Source: Bog-105 sp965277435 (lineage in GTDB: Bacteria > Acidobacteriota > Terriglobia > Bryobacterales > Bryobacteraceae). Taken from it: 64,000 nt of DNA. Below the pieces are notes generated by a model that ran no database searches, was not told the DNA's origin, and was given only the letters and a program-made list of their open reading frames with translations. The position numbers and the translations under genes are program-made. The stretch covers positions 2,728,001-2,792,000 of the forward strand of contig OZ255821.1 of assembly GCA_965277435.1 (NCBI GenBank), read 5' to 3'. Shown piece after piece: positions 17,908 through 27,506 of this stretch; position 1 is the stretch's first letter, and every line of letters starts with the position of its first letter.

Positions 17908-18665
17908 CGCCGGTAGCCCAACTCCGCTCCGCCGCTCACGGGTAAAATACAGCCCGTTAGAAAACGCGCCTTCTCCGATAGCAGAAACACCGCCGCATCG
18001 GCAATCACATCCGCCTCCGGGCAGTAGCCCAGCGCATGAATCTCGTTCAGATACGTGCGAATCGTCCCAGAATCCGGCTGTTCACTGCACCACTTCTCGA
18101 GCGCGGGAGTCCACACGCCCGCCGGACACACCGCATTAACTCGAATCCCAAACGGCGCATAATCCAAAGCCATCGATTTCGTGAGCGCAATCATCGCGCC
18201 CTTGGTCGCCGTGTATGCCGCGTGGATCGACTGTCCGATCAAACCCACCATGCTCGCCGTGTTCAAAATCGTGCCCCGTGTTTCTTTCAGTGCCGGGAGG
18301 GCGAATCGCGTCGTCCAATACATGCTTTTCAAATTCACGCTCATCAGCTCATCCCACTCCTGCTCGGTCGTTTCGTCTAGTGCCTTGGACGGGCTGGTGA
18401 TTCCGGCGTTGTTATGTACTCCGTCCAGCCGGCCAAAGTGCGTCGCCGTCCTTCTGATCGCCGCCTCCACCGAACCGCCCTCGGCCACGTCGCAATGCAA
18501 CGCAATACAGCTTTTACCAAGAGCCAGCGCTGCTTCTTCCGCGCTCTGTTTGTTGACGTCCGCAATTGCCACTCGCGCGCCTTCGGCCGCATACGCCTTC
18601 GCGCATTCCCGCCCAATTCCGCTCCCACCGCCGGTCAAGAAAACGACTTTGCCTTCAAGAAGCAT
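17904..18665 (-). CDS. SDR dehydrogenase, probably 2-keto-3-deoxy-L-fuconate dehydrogenase
   Basis: This is a classical short-chain dehydrogenase/reductase of 253 residues. It has the cofactor motif TGGGSGIG at about residue 11, an acidic residue (AIADVN) after the second strand that favours NAD+, NNAG, a Ser in NTASMVG, the catalytic YTATK, and an N-terminal MLLEGKVV start. In L-fucose pathways an SDR next to fuconate dehydratase oxidises 2-keto-3-deoxy-L-fuconate. L-fucose dehydrogenase is the main alternative, since both steps can be done by SDRs and neither a lactonase nor the final hydrolase is seen nearby. It overlaps the upstream gene by 11 bases. Confidence 0.8.
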   Translation of the reverse strand: MLLEGKVVFLTGGGSGIGRECAKAYAAEGARVAIADVNKQSAEEAALALGKSCIALHCDVAEGGSVEAAIRRTATHFGRLDGVHNNAGITSPSKALDETTEQEWDELMSVNLKSMYWTTRFALPALKETRGTILNTASMVGLIGQSIHAAYTATKGAMIALTKSMALDYAPFGIRVNAVCPAGVWTPALEKWCSEQPDSGTIRTYLNEIHALGYCPEADVIADAAVFLLSEKARFLTGCILPVSGGAELGYRR

Positions 18666-19812
18666 GTTGGCTTCGAGTGTCCTCGTGCTCGCGGTGACGA
18701 GCGATCATCCGCTTCTCCATCTCCGTGAGCGCTGTCTCAATTCCGATCTCACCCGTCATCGCCTTCTGCACCGTCCGCCAGATAATTTCTTCCAGATCCG
18801 GGTAGTATGTGAGCCCAGGCGGAACCAGCAGATCGTTAGCAATCACCTGTTCCAGCAGCGCCCATCTTGGACTTCCTCGTCCCACCTGTTTCATGACAGA
18901 GCGCCTGACCGGCACGGAACCGCCCCGCGCCTCAATTAACTGTTGTCTGCTGGCCGTGAGAAAACGCAGTAAATTCCATGCAGCCGGCTCGCCGGCGCCG
19001 CGTTTTGTAAGCGCAAAAGTATGCGAGCCGCCATAGGCTTGGTGAATGCCTGGTGGTCCAGCAGGCATCTGCGCCACGTTGAACTTCCCGAACACTTCCG
19101 AATCCGGCGCTGCATATGCGCTGTAATAACCAGGCCAATCGCAGATCATAGCCGCGTGGCCCGACGCAAAACAGCGGTAGGCTTCGTCAAACTTCCAATC
19201 CACAACCGCTGCCGGCGCCGATCCCGATTGATAGAGCTCTCGGATGATTCCCAGCGCCCATCTGCCGCCTTCGTTGTTCAACTGTGGAATCTTGTCTTCC
19301 GGAAATAGCCGCGCTCCGCCCATCTCGGCCAGCTCGTAGAACATCCCGAACAGCCCGGAATCCATGCCCGTAAATACGAAGCCATAGCGTCCGTTTTTCG
19401 ACAATGCGCGCGCTGTTTCCGTGAGTTCGTCCCAAGTCTGCGGAACCTTTTCCACCAGGTCAGTGCGGTAATGCAGCAGCTTCGCATCCAGGTTGCGCGG
19501 CACGCTGCAGATATGCCCATCTATCCTCGTCATTTCCACGAGCGTCGGATAGAAATCGTCCATTACCTCGTCGTCTAGAGTCGCGAGAAAACGCCGCTGT
19601 GAGGGCGCATACTTCGTGTGCGTGCTCACCAGGTGATACGGCACGTCCTCCAGTGAAGCTAAGTGCGCGTTCAACTCCGGATGCACGCCCCGAAATCCAA
19701 TCTCCACCTGGATCCCGCTGGACCTTGTAAACTCCGGCAGCTCTTCATAGAGCCGTTCGTATATCGGTCCGGCAACTAACGCGACCCGTAGTGTACCCTT
19801 CTCCACTTTCAT
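18655..19812 (-). CDS. ABC sugar-binding-protein-like protein lacking a signal peptide
   Basis: The sequence reads as a family 1 extracellular solute-binding protein: TLRVALVAGPIYERL at the N-terminus, VPRNLDAKLLHYRTDL, PQTWDELTETARAL, GHAAMICDWPGYY and a C-terminal helix with EIGIETALTEMEKR. The length is about 385 residues from the ATG at 19812; an in-frame ATG at 19857 adds only a basic, non-hydrophobic extension. Neither start gives a signal peptide or lipobox, and no ABC permease or ATPase gene is nearby. It is the first gene of the fucose operon. It may be a cytosolic sugar sensor or a binding protein that has lost its transport role; the fold assignment is firmer than the function. Confidence 0.75.
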   Translation of the reverse strand: MKVEKGTLRVALVAGPIYERLYEELPEFTRSSGIQVEIGFRGVHPELNAHLASLEDVPYHLVSTHTKYAPSQRRFLATLDDEVMDDFYPTLVEMTRIDGHICSVPRNLDAKLLHYRTDLVEKVPQTWDELTETARALSKNGRYGFVFTGMDSGLFGMFYELAEMGGARLFPEDKIPQLNNEGGRWALGIIRELYQSGSAPAAVVDWKFDEAYRCFASGHAAMICDWPGYYSAYAAPDSEVFGKFNVAQMPAGPPGIHQAYGGSHTFALTKRGAGEPAAWNLLRFLTASRQQLIEARGGSVPVRRSVMKQVGRGSPRWALLEQVIANDLLVPPGLTYYPDLEEIIWRTVQKAMTGEIGIETALTEMEKRMIARHREHEDTRSQHAS

Positions 19813-19889
19813 AGTTCGGCGACGCCTAGAAGATACTAACGAATTTTCGGGTGGCATACTCTAAAACAGTTTCAAGAGAGGGCTGACCC

Positions 19890-21788
19890 ATCCGTTTTCT
19901 CGCCATCTTTTTGCTAGTCGCCGCCTCCGTTTGCCTGGGCGCAGAAGCCGGCGGCGCACACTTCCTTGGACCGGAACCCTGCGCGCTCTGTCATAAAGAC
20001 ATCGCCGCCAGGCAGGAGCGAACCGCCATGGCAAATACCTGGCAAGCGCCTTCTACATCGTGGCTTCCATCCTCGTTTAGCGCCACCGTTTCCGATGATC
20101 TCCCCTACCGGCTCGAACGCAAGGCCGGAACGTTCACTTACTCGGTCGACGGTCCCACTGGACTGAACCTCAAGTTGCCGGTTGATATTTTGTTGGGAGG
20201 ACGGCGTCACGGACTGGGTTTCCTGGTCTCTGTCCAGCAAATCGACGGCCTCCGATTAGCCAGGCCCGCGCTGCTGCAGGCCCGTTATGCATGGAGTCCT
20301 GAGAAGAAAAAGCTTCTGGTCGCGCCGGGTTGCGTTCCGGCCACGCCGAAGTCATTGGAGCCGGCGCTTGGCCTTGTTTTGAGTCCCACGTTCGCATCAC
20401 GATGCCTTGAGTGCCACGGGCAACCGAACTCTCTGGGTACCGGAAAAAGTGGTGGTGTCCATTGCGAGAGTTGTCACGGTCCCGGTTCCGCACATCTCAC
20501 GGCCATCGCTCGAGGCCGGTCACAACAAGGCATTGTCAATCCAAAACGCCTATCCACGGAAGCTAGTATTGGCGTTTGCGCGCGTTGTCACGTTGGTCTG
20601 GCCCGCTTCTCCGATCCTTCTCCAGACGACTTGCTGATCGCGAACCAGGTCCGTGCCATCAAAAGTTCCGAATGTTTTGTGCAAAGCAGAGCCGCATTCT
20701 CCTGCACGACCTGCCACGATCCGCATGGCGACGCTGCGGCCGATACACAGCGATCCATGAACGCTTGCCTTAGTTGTCACGCACGCGGATCCATGTTGCG
20801 CGCCGCCATTTGTCCGGTGAACGCGACCGCAGATTGTATAACCTGCCACATGCCTGCCGTCGAGCGCGGTCCTCTGCGATTGGTGGATCACTTGATTCGC
20901 GTTCATCCGGAGCAATCAGTCAAAATGTCCAACCACTCTCCTGAATTAAGAACGCATGTGCAGCCAGTCAGCGAATACCTGCGCTTGATCTCTACCAACA
21001 CCGCTGAAGCTGCCGTCAACGCGCGCCAGCGCCTGAGCAGCGGCGAATTCTTCTACCAAGTGGCGCGTGACACGTCAGTCGATCGTACCGCTGCAATTGG
21101 CGGTTTCCTGGGACGTCGGGCACTCGCAGAGCTGAGCGGAGAACTCACAAGTCAGGCGTCTCGCCTGGCGTATGGCGAGACAAGCCCCGTCTTCGAAAAC
21201 GGCAGCTACTGGATCATTCTGGAGCGTTTACCGCGTGATTTCCGTTGGGATGCTGAGCAACTACAGCAACAGGCCGAGGACTTGGCGTTACATGGCGACG
21301 CGGCAGGCGCCATTGAGCAAGCGCAAAAAGCCCTGATGATCTACCCGCAGTTTCTCCGAGCCATCAACTTCATCGGAGTGACCTTTGCACAGAGTGGCAA
21401 TCCACGCAAAGCGGCGGAGGTGCTCGCCACCGCCGAGCATCTTTATCGGGACAATGCGAAAACCGAATTCGCCCTGGCTTCGGTGCTTCACCTGACGGGC
21501 GACAGCGCGGGAACGAGCAAAGCGTACCGGCGCGTGATCCAGTTGGAAGGCGACTTCACTGCCGCGTATACGAGCCTCGGTATGATTTCGTATTCTTCAG
21601 GTGACTGGCAGAGCGCCATCAAGCTTTTCCGCCAGGGACTCGCCATCGACCCGCTGTCAGCGGAACTCTATTACGATCTGGGGCTGGCTCTTAAGCAAAA
21701 CGGCGATACAGCTTCAAGTTATGACGCTACGGCCCTCGCGCGAAAACTAAACCCGGCATTTGTTGAGCCAGAAGCGACCACACGTTAG
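19890..21788 (+). CDS. Exported 7-heme c-type cytochrome with C-terminal TPRs
   Basis: Seven CXXCH motifs are present: CALCH, CLECH, CESCH, CARCH, CTTCH, CLSCH and CITCH. About 200 residues of TPR-like helices follow. The architecture matches the 7-heme gene at 1309-2955, so the two are paralogues. The only standard in-frame start is a TTG at 19911, which truncates the signal peptide. Codons from an ATC at 19890 read RFLAIFLLVAASVCLGAEA, a good signal peptide, and AAGAGAGG ends seven bases before that ATC. I therefore propose the ATC start. The gene is divergent from the fucose operon. Confidence 0.82.
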   Translation: MRFLAIFLLVAASVCLGAEAGGAHFLGPEPCALCHKDIAARQERTAMANTWQAPSTSWLPSSFSATVSDDLPYRLERKAGTFTYSVDGPTGLNLKLPVDILLGGRRHGLGFLVSVQQIDGLRLARPALLQARYAWSPEKKKLLVAPGCVPATPKSLEPALGLVLSPTFASRCLECHGQPNSLGTGKSGGVHCESCHGPGSAHLTAIARGRSQQGIVNPKRLSTEASIGVCARCHVGLARFSDPSPDDLLIANQVRAIKSSECFVQSRAAFSCTTCHDPHGDAAADTQRSMNACLSCHARGSMLRAAICPVNATADCITCHMPAVERGPLRLVDHLIRVHPEQSVKMSNHSPELRTHVQPVSEYLRLISTNTAEAAVNARQRLSSGEFFYQVARDTSVDRTAAIGGFLGRRALAELSGELTSQASRLAYGETSPVFENGSYWIILERLPRDFRWDAEQLQQQAEDLALHGDAAGAIEQAQKALMIYPQFLRAINFIGVTFAQSGNPRKAAEVLATAEHLYRDNAKTEFALASVLHLTGDSAGTSKAYRRVIQLEGDFTAAYTSLGMISYSSGDWQSAIKLFRQGLAIDPLSAELYYDLGLALKQNGDTASSYDATALARKLNPAFVEPEATTR

Positions 21789-21798
21789 GACAGCTTCA

Positions 21799-22491
21799 TC
21801 AGTCCAATGCACTGATCGCGGAGACGATGCGCGAGCTGTAGAAAAGCTGCTTGGTATGAGTATCGGTATCGGTGAGAAAACCGTTGTGTTCGAGCAGCCC
21901 GAGAATGTGGTCGACTCTCTGGTGACCCCAGAACGCCGGGGCAAACGTCGAGCAAACCCGATACATCGCATTAAAGCGATCGTCATTTTGCGCAACCAGT
22001 ATGGAAGTCAAACGGCCACCCGGACGCAGCACACGCCGCAGTTCCAGAAGCGTTGCGGGCACGTCTTTCTCGGGTAGCAGCTCAAATAAGTAACAGCAGA
22101 CGACCGTATCGAAGTGCCCGGTAGGGAAGGGCAAAAACCGGACATCGGCTGCCTGGCACTGGACGGATGCTTCTGGAAATTCGCGGCTGGCACGCTCCTG
22201 GGATAGCGCGGCCATTTTGGGAGAAAGGTCCACGCCGACGGTCTGTCCGCGGCGGTTGTCTTTCACCAAACGCTTCAGCATTTCGCCGGAACCAATCGCG
22301 ACTTCGAGTACCCGGGATCCATTTTCCACGGAAGAAGCATTCAATGCGATGGCATGTGCTTTCGCATGAAACAGCATGGTAGGGAGCGCATAAAAAGGAG
22401 AGATGGCGTCATAGAGCCGGCGCGTGAGCACAGAAGCTCCGCTGAAATTCTCGTTGGTAAGCGATGCGGTATTGTTAGCGACTTCGATCAT
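21799..22491 (-). CDS. Class I SAM-dependent methyltransferase
   Basis: This is a 230-residue methyltransferase of the UbiE/COQ5-like kind. It has a glycine-rich SAM-binding motif VLEVAIGSGEML at about residue 61, an acidic motif VGVDLSPKM, the post-motif AADVRFLPFPTGHFDTVVC and RRVLRPGGR. No membrane segment or export signal is seen, so it is cytoplasmic. The substrate is unknown. It is convergent with the upstream cytochrome gene (10-base gap) and divergent from the hydrolase gene that follows. Confidence 0.82.
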   Translation of the reverse strand: MIEVANNTASLTNENFSGASVLTRRLYDAISPFYALPTMLFHAKAHAIALNASSVENGSRVLEVAIGSGEMLKRLVKDNRRGQTVGVDLSPKMAALSQERASREFPEASVQCQAADVRFLPFPTGHFDTVVCCYLFELLPEKDVPATLLELRRVLRPGGRLTSILVAQNDDRFNAMYRVCSTFAPAFWGHQRVDHILGLLEHNGFLTDTDTHTKQLFYSSRIVSAISALD

Positions 22492-22592
22492 GTGGTCTCT
22501 TGGGCAGACTTTATCAACTCTACAACCTTGCGTTGACAGGACTCCCTGAAGAAGCGCTGTGGAGGCCCGGCGCAGCAGCAGAGTCGGCTACT

Positions 22593-23606
22593 ATGACGTT
22601 CATAATGCGCAACTATGGCTTATTCGCGGCGCTGCTGTTAACGCAAATTTGCAGCGCGCGGGCGCCAGAACCCGACGGTGCTGGCATCGAACCGGGAGTT
22701 CTACCGATGCAATGGGCAGCCAGTGGGCCGAAGTGTATGGAAGTACCGGACTGGCAAGTCCACGAGTACAACAAAGACTTCTATATCGTCCGGCAATCGG
22801 GGTGTTTAGATTACGAAAAACCGTTTCTGTATTTGCTTTTTGGCAAAGAGCGTGCGCTGCTGGTGGATACGGGCTCGCGAAATTTTCCGGCGGCTGCAAT
22901 GGTGCAGAATGTTGTTGGCAAGTGGCTCGAGCGCGAGCATCGCCAGCAGATTGAGCTCGATGTCGTCCATTCCCATGCGCATTCCGATCACACCTGGGGC
23001 GATGACCAGCTGAGGAATTTGAACAGTTCGTCCATCCAAATTCGCTTTGTTCCGGCAACGATCGCCGATACGAAAAGCTTTTATGGGATATCGGACTGGC
23101 CGGGGCAAACGGGCAGCGTAGACTTGGGGGGCCGAATTCTCGATGCGATTGCCATTCCCGGTCACAGCCCGGTCAGCATTGCGCTCTACGACCGCCGCAC
23201 TGCAGTGCTTCTGGCCGGCGACAGTTTGTATCCAGGCCGGCTGTATGTGCATGATTGGGACGACTTCTTACAGAGCACCCACCGTTTGGTGGAGTTTACG
23301 AAAGGCAAGCTGGTCGCCCATATACTTGGTTGTCACGTAGAGCAAACCACGACTGCCTTTCTCGATTATCCGATTGGAACGATTTATCAACCTCACGAAC
23401 ATGCGATGGCTCTGTCTCACGGGGATCTGCTGGAATTAGATTCGGCGCTCAAGGAGTTGAGCGGCCCGAAGCGTGTGGCCTTTCGCGATTTTTCCATCTG
23501 GCCAGTGCCGGCCGATTCACAACTTCACGGAAATGCGAGGGATAAATTCGAGAGCCGGGAAAAGGAACAGATGCAACACAAGTGGGACCAGAATCTAGCG
23601 CACTGA
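22593..23606 (+). CDS. Exported metallo-beta-lactamase-fold hydrolase
   Basis: This protein of about 337 residues has a signal peptide (MTFIMRNYGLFAALLLTQ, cleavage after SARA) and an MBL fold. The zinc-binding motif HSHAHSDH is followed by a distal His in AIPGHSP, a bridging Asp in LLAGDSLYPG and a C-terminal His in the YQPHEHAM region. The frame is open to 22500, but the extra residues look non-coding, so the ATG at 22593 (or 22605) is preferred. MBL proteins hydrolyse esters, thioesters, lactones or beta-lactams. Nothing here fixes the substrate. Confidence 0.82.
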   Translation: MTFIMRNYGLFAALLLTQICSARAPEPDGAGIEPGVLPMQWAASGPKCMEVPDWQVHEYNKDFYIVRQSGCLDYEKPFLYLLFGKERALLVDTGSRNFPAAAMVQNVVGKWLEREHRQQIELDVVHSHAHSDHTWGDDQLRNLNSSSIQIRFVPATIADTKSFYGISDWPGQTGSVDLGGRILDAIAIPGHSPVSIALYDRRTAVLLAGDSLYPGRLYVHDWDDFLQSTHRLVEFTKGKLVAHILGCHVEQTTTAFLDYPIGTIYQPHEHAMALSHGDLLELDSALKELSGPKRVAFRDFSIWPVPADSQLHGNARDKFESREKEQMQHKWDQNLAH

Positions 23607-23632
23607 AGTAAGGGCCCCACTATTGTAAACGA

Positions 23633-23661
23633 TTGACACTACCTCTACCCTGGGTTAACAT
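23633..23661 (+). promoter_or_regulatory. Sigma-70-type promoter for the TonB receptor gene
   Basis: TTGACA at 23633-23638, a 17-base spacer and TAACAT at 23656-23661 make a near-consensus promoter. Transcription should start near 23668, leaving a leader of about 130 bases before the ATG at 23801. Confidence 0.7.
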
Positions 23662-23800
23662 CTAAAACACATCTTTAAACATTTGGTTTCGAGACTCCTT
23701 GCCGAGTTTCTCTTTCCCATGCCGGAATGACAGTTCGCGCCTCTGGCGGTGCGATCCACGTTGTCTTCGATTTGCCAAGAGCATCTTAAGGGGTCGTCGC

Positions 23801-26800
23801 ATGGGCAAGACTCGGGCCAAAGCGCTCGCATTTTCTTTTTCGTTTTTTACAACAGCACTAATGATGAGCGCGCAGGGAACCGCCTCTCTGCGCGGGACGA
23901 TTACGGATCCCCAAAAGGGCGCCATTCCCAGCGCCAGTGTCTTGCTGCTGCAGCAAGACAAAGGAATTACGCGCTCGGTGATCAGCCAGAAGAATGGCGA
24001 GTACCAGTTTGTGCAGATCCCGCCCGGCGCTTACACCATGACAATTACCGCGGTTGGTTTTGCCGCGACGAAGGAAGAGAACATTCAGCTGTTGGTGGAT
24101 ACGCCGGCGACAGTGGACGTGAGTCTGGAAGTTGCCTCGAATAAATCGACCGTAGACGTCGTTGAAAATGTGGCAGAACTCAACACGACGAACGCCACCG
24201 TTGGCAATGCCTTCCAGCTCAAACAAGTGCAGGAGCTTCCCTTGCAGACGCGCAACGTAGTAGAGCTACTCAGTTTGCAGCCCGGCGTGACCCAAACCGG
24301 CGAGACCATGGGAGCGCGGCGGGACCAGAACAACATCACCCTCGACGGCGTCGATAGCAACGACAATCAGAATGCGCTTTCGGGGCTGAACGGCACCACC
24401 CAAAACACAGGCTTTAACTCGGCCCTTCCGGTGCCGCTCGATTCCGTGATGGAATTTCGTGTGACAGTGGCCGGACAGGATTCGACAGAAGGCAGGTCTT
24501 CAGGAGGCCAGGTGTCGCTGGTAACGCGCAGCGGGACAAATGCCCTACATGGTTCGGCCTACGAGTACAACCGCAACACGGCATTTACGGCAAATTCATG
24601 GTTTAACAATCGCGATGGCATCAGCCGCCCGCAGTTGGTGCGGAATCAGTTCGGAGCGTCACTGGGTGGTCCCGTCAAGAAGGACCGTCTCTTTTACTTT
24701 TTGAATTACGAGCGTCGTATCGATTCGAGCGGCACATCGGTCGAGCGGGCAGTTCCCACGGAATCTCTAAAACAGGGATTGATCAACGTCGGTATAGGAG
24801 ACGGATCAACCAGTCGCACTCTGTCGGCCGCCGACATCGCGGCGATCGATCCGCAAGGCAAAGGCGTAAATCCGAGCATGCTGCCGATCCTGAATGCTTT
24901 TCCCGCCGGCAACGATCCGACCTACGGAGCAGACGGCGGTCTTAACTTCACCGGCTACCGGTTCAATGCGCCGAATAAATTGGACAACCGGGTCTACGTC
25001 GGCCGCGTGGATTACATCCTGGATGAGCAGGCGAAACATACCCTTTCCTTTCGCGGAACACTCTCCAACGAGCAACAGACGCTGATACCGGCTCAATTTC
25101 CGGGCCAGGCGGATGCCTCTGCTTTGTTTGCCGATAACCGCGGATTCAGCGTTCGCTACACGGCCGCGATCACCCCGACCCTGGTGAATGTCGCCACGGT
25201 TGGTCTCACCAGGGTCGGCTACTCGAATTCGGGGACGCAAGGAAACGCCTTTAATCTAGGCGGTCTCGATACTTATCAGAACTTCAGCGCCCGTCCTTTC
25301 CTACGCATCAATCCGACGCTCAATGCGGCCGACGACCTGACCTGGACCAAAAGTACACACACGGTTGCGGCAGGCTTCAATTTCCGGAATATCGACAACC
25401 GGTTGTCATCGTACTCGAATTCGTATCCTTCCTACAGTTTCAGTCAGGGCATCCTGGTCGGACTCGGGGCCGACATCAACGATGCGACCGCCAATTATCT
25501 GGGCGGCGCGACACTGGCAAACAGGACCGCCAACACGGATGCGTTCGGTGACTTACTCGGCCTGGTGGATAGCTCGAGCGTAACTTACCACTACAACAAA
25601 ACTGGCGGAACCATTCCGCTGGGGCAGCCTACCGCCTACGACTTTATTACTCGCAACTACGAAGGCTACGTACAAGACACCTGGAAGGCGACGAAGAAGC
25701 TGACATTGACGTTTGGTTTGCGGTATCAATACGACACGCCGCCTTATGAAGAGGGCGGTTTACAGGTGGGTTCGACGCCGGGTATTGACCAGTATTTCGC
25801 GAATCGAGTCGGCGCCGCGACCAGTGGCACTCCGGCCAATCAGCTGCCCAATAGTGACCGCTTGACGTACAACTTGAATGGTCCGGCCAATGGAAAGAGT
25901 AGCTGGTACAAGCCCGATAAGAACAACTTCGCGCCACGTCTTGCCATCGCTTTTGCCGTCACGCCGAAGACGGTAATTCGGGCGGGAGCGGCCATGGTGT
26001 ACGACCAGTACGGAAATGATCTCGTGTCGAACATATCTTCGCTTGGTTCGGCGGGACTTGCCACCAGCCTGGGATTCGATCAATCGTATAACTTCACAAA
26101 TTCGCCCCGCTATAACGGTACCTTCCCGGCGCTGACACCGGCGCCAGCTGGAGGATTTCCATTCACGCCGCCGGATATTGCTTCGATCTCCGGAACGCAA
26201 TACGGCATCAATCCGAATCTGGTAGCGCCCTACTCATACGTTCTCAATTTCAATGTTACGCACGACTTTGGCAAAGGTTACTCACTGGACATGGGATACG
26301 TGGGACGGCTGGCGCGGAAACTACTGGCTCAACAGGATATGTTCTCGCCGCTGATCTATTTCAAAGACCCTAAGAGCGGCCAAAATTGGGTGCAAGCCGA
26401 TACAGGATATCGTGTGGCATATGCCAACGGAAATGGGCTCACCCCGGCGCAGGCACAGGCCAACCCCGGTAGCGTCCCCACCAGCCCTTTTGTAGAAAAT
26501 CAATTTCCGGGCCTGAAGGACTACTATTTTCCGGGGAGTGCGTCAGCGAATTACTTTTATGGCATTTACGGTGTCTATGGCGGCAGCGATCTGGACAACC
26601 TGCACTCGCTCGACCGGTTGAATGCGCCCAACTGTATCTCGGTAAGCGGATGTTACACCTTCTTTGCCCCGCAGGGCAGCGCGGATCCCACCTGGACGAA
26701 TGCCGCCGATGCGGATTATCACGCTCTCGCTGTGACCTTCAGGCATGCCTTGAGTAACGGGTTTTCATTCGATCTGAATTACACGTGGTCGCACTCGATT

Positions 26801-27505
26801 GATAACGTCTCTTCCCCCACCGACAACTCCGGACAGTTCGGCGGCGACATTCAGAACGCCTTCATGCCGGGGCAGTCGCGGGCCAGTTCCGATTTCGACA
26901 TCCGGCATCAGTTCAATGCGAACGTACTGTATGCGTTGCCTTTAGGAAAGGGACAGCGGTTTCTCGATACCGGGCACACCTGGCTGAATGAGATCGTAGG
27001 CGGCTGGCAAATCGCCTCACTCGTACGTGCACAGACGGGCCTGCCCACTTACATCTCTGGGAATCAAGTGTTCCCCACGAATTACTGGAACAGTTCCATC
27101 GCCTTTCCTAATGGGCCTTCGCCGAAAACTGGCGTCTTCACGGACAACAATGGGAATCCCAGCTTGTTCCAATCGCTCAGCGCCATCAATTCCTACCAGG
27201 ATGCCTATCCTGGGCAGTCGGGTATGCGCGATATCGTGCGACTGCCGGGACAGAAGAATGTAGACATCGCGATCATGAAGAATTTTCAACTGCCCTGGGA
27301 GGGCCATTCGCTGCAATTCCGGGCGGAAGCTTTCAACGTATTTAACTTCGTCAACTTCACTTATGGCGCGCTGAATACGAGTTCATCGAATCAATATTCG
27401 ACCGGCATCACTAACCTCGCACTAACCAGTCCAACTACATTTGGCGAGTTTACGGCGACCACCGACCCGCGGGTATTACAATTGTCGTTGCGCTATAACT
27501 TCTGA
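23801..27505 (+). CDS. Oar-like TonB-dependent receptor with carboxypeptidase-regulatory domain
   Basis: This 1234-residue outer-membrane protein has a signal peptide, then a CarboxypepD_reg domain (GTASLRGTITDPQKGAIPSASV), a plug domain (about residues 120-260, with LPLQTRNVVELLSLQPGV and TLDGVDSND) and a large beta-barrel ending in LSLRYNF with the terminal Phe typical of outer-membrane proteins. These Oar-like receptors are greatly expanded in Acidobacteriota and are thought to import glycan pieces or other large ligands. The start at 23801 has AAGG(GG) about nine bases upstream; a longer frame from 23699 is not supported. No SusD partner is present. It converges with the beta-propeller gene, with one base between the stops. 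Confidence 0.9.
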   Translation: MGKTRAKALAFSFSFFTTALMMSAQGTASLRGTITDPQKGAIPSASVLLLQQDKGITRSVISQKNGEYQFVQIPPGAYTMTITAVGFAATKEENIQLLVDTPATVDVSLEVASNKSTVDVVENVAELNTTNATVGNAFQLKQVQELPLQTRNVVELLSLQPGVTQTGETMGARRDQNNITLDGVDSNDNQNALSGLNGTTQNTGFNSALPVPLDSVMEFRVTVAGQDSTEGRSSGGQVSLVTRSGTNALHGSAYEYNRNTAFTANSWFNNRDGISRPQLVRNQFGASLGGPVKKDRLFYFLNYERRIDSSGTSVERAVPTESLKQGLINVGIGDGSTSRTLSAADIAAIDPQGKGVNPSMLPILNAFPAGNDPTYGADGGLNFTGYRFNAPNKLDNRVYVGRVDYILDEQAKHTLSFRGTLSNEQQTLIPAQFPGQADASALFADNRGFSVRYTAAITPTLVNVATVGLTRVGYSNSGTQGNAFNLGGLDTYQNFSARPFLRINPTLNAADDLTWTKSTHTVAAGFNFRNIDNRLSSYSNSYPSYSFSQGILVGLGADINDATANYLGGATLANRTANTDAFGDLLGLVDSSSVTYHYNKTGGTIPLGQPTAYDFITRNYEGYVQDTWKATKKLTLTFGLRYQYDTPPYEEGGLQVGSTPGIDQYFANRVGAATSGTPANQLPNSDRLTYNLNGPANGKSSWYKPDKNNFAPRLAIAFAVTPKTVIRAGAAMVYDQYGNDLVSNISSLGSAGLATSLGFDQSYNFTNSPRYNGTFPALTPAPAGGFPFTPPDIASISGTQYGINPNLVAPYSYVLNFNVTHDFGKGYSLDMGYVGRLARKLLAQQDMFSPLIYFKDPKSGQNWVQADTGYRVAYANGNGLTPAQAQANPGSVPTSPFVENQFPGLKDYYFPGSASANYFYGIYGVYGGSDLDNLHSLDRLNAPNCISVSGCYTFFAPQGSADPTWTNAADADYHALAVTFRHALSNGFSFDLNYTWSHSIDNVSSPTDNSGQFGGDIQNAFMPGQSRASSDFDIRHQFNANVLYALPLGKGQRFLDTGHTWLNEIVGGWQIASLVRAQTGLPTYISGNQVFPTNYWNSSIAFPNGPSPKTGVFTDNNGNPSLFQSLSAINSYQDAYPGQSGMRDIVRLPGQKNVDIAIMKNFQLPWEGHSLQFRAEAFNVFNFVNFTYGALNTSSSNQYSTGITNLALTSPTTFGEFTATTDPRVLQLSLRYNF

Positions 27506-27506
27506 T

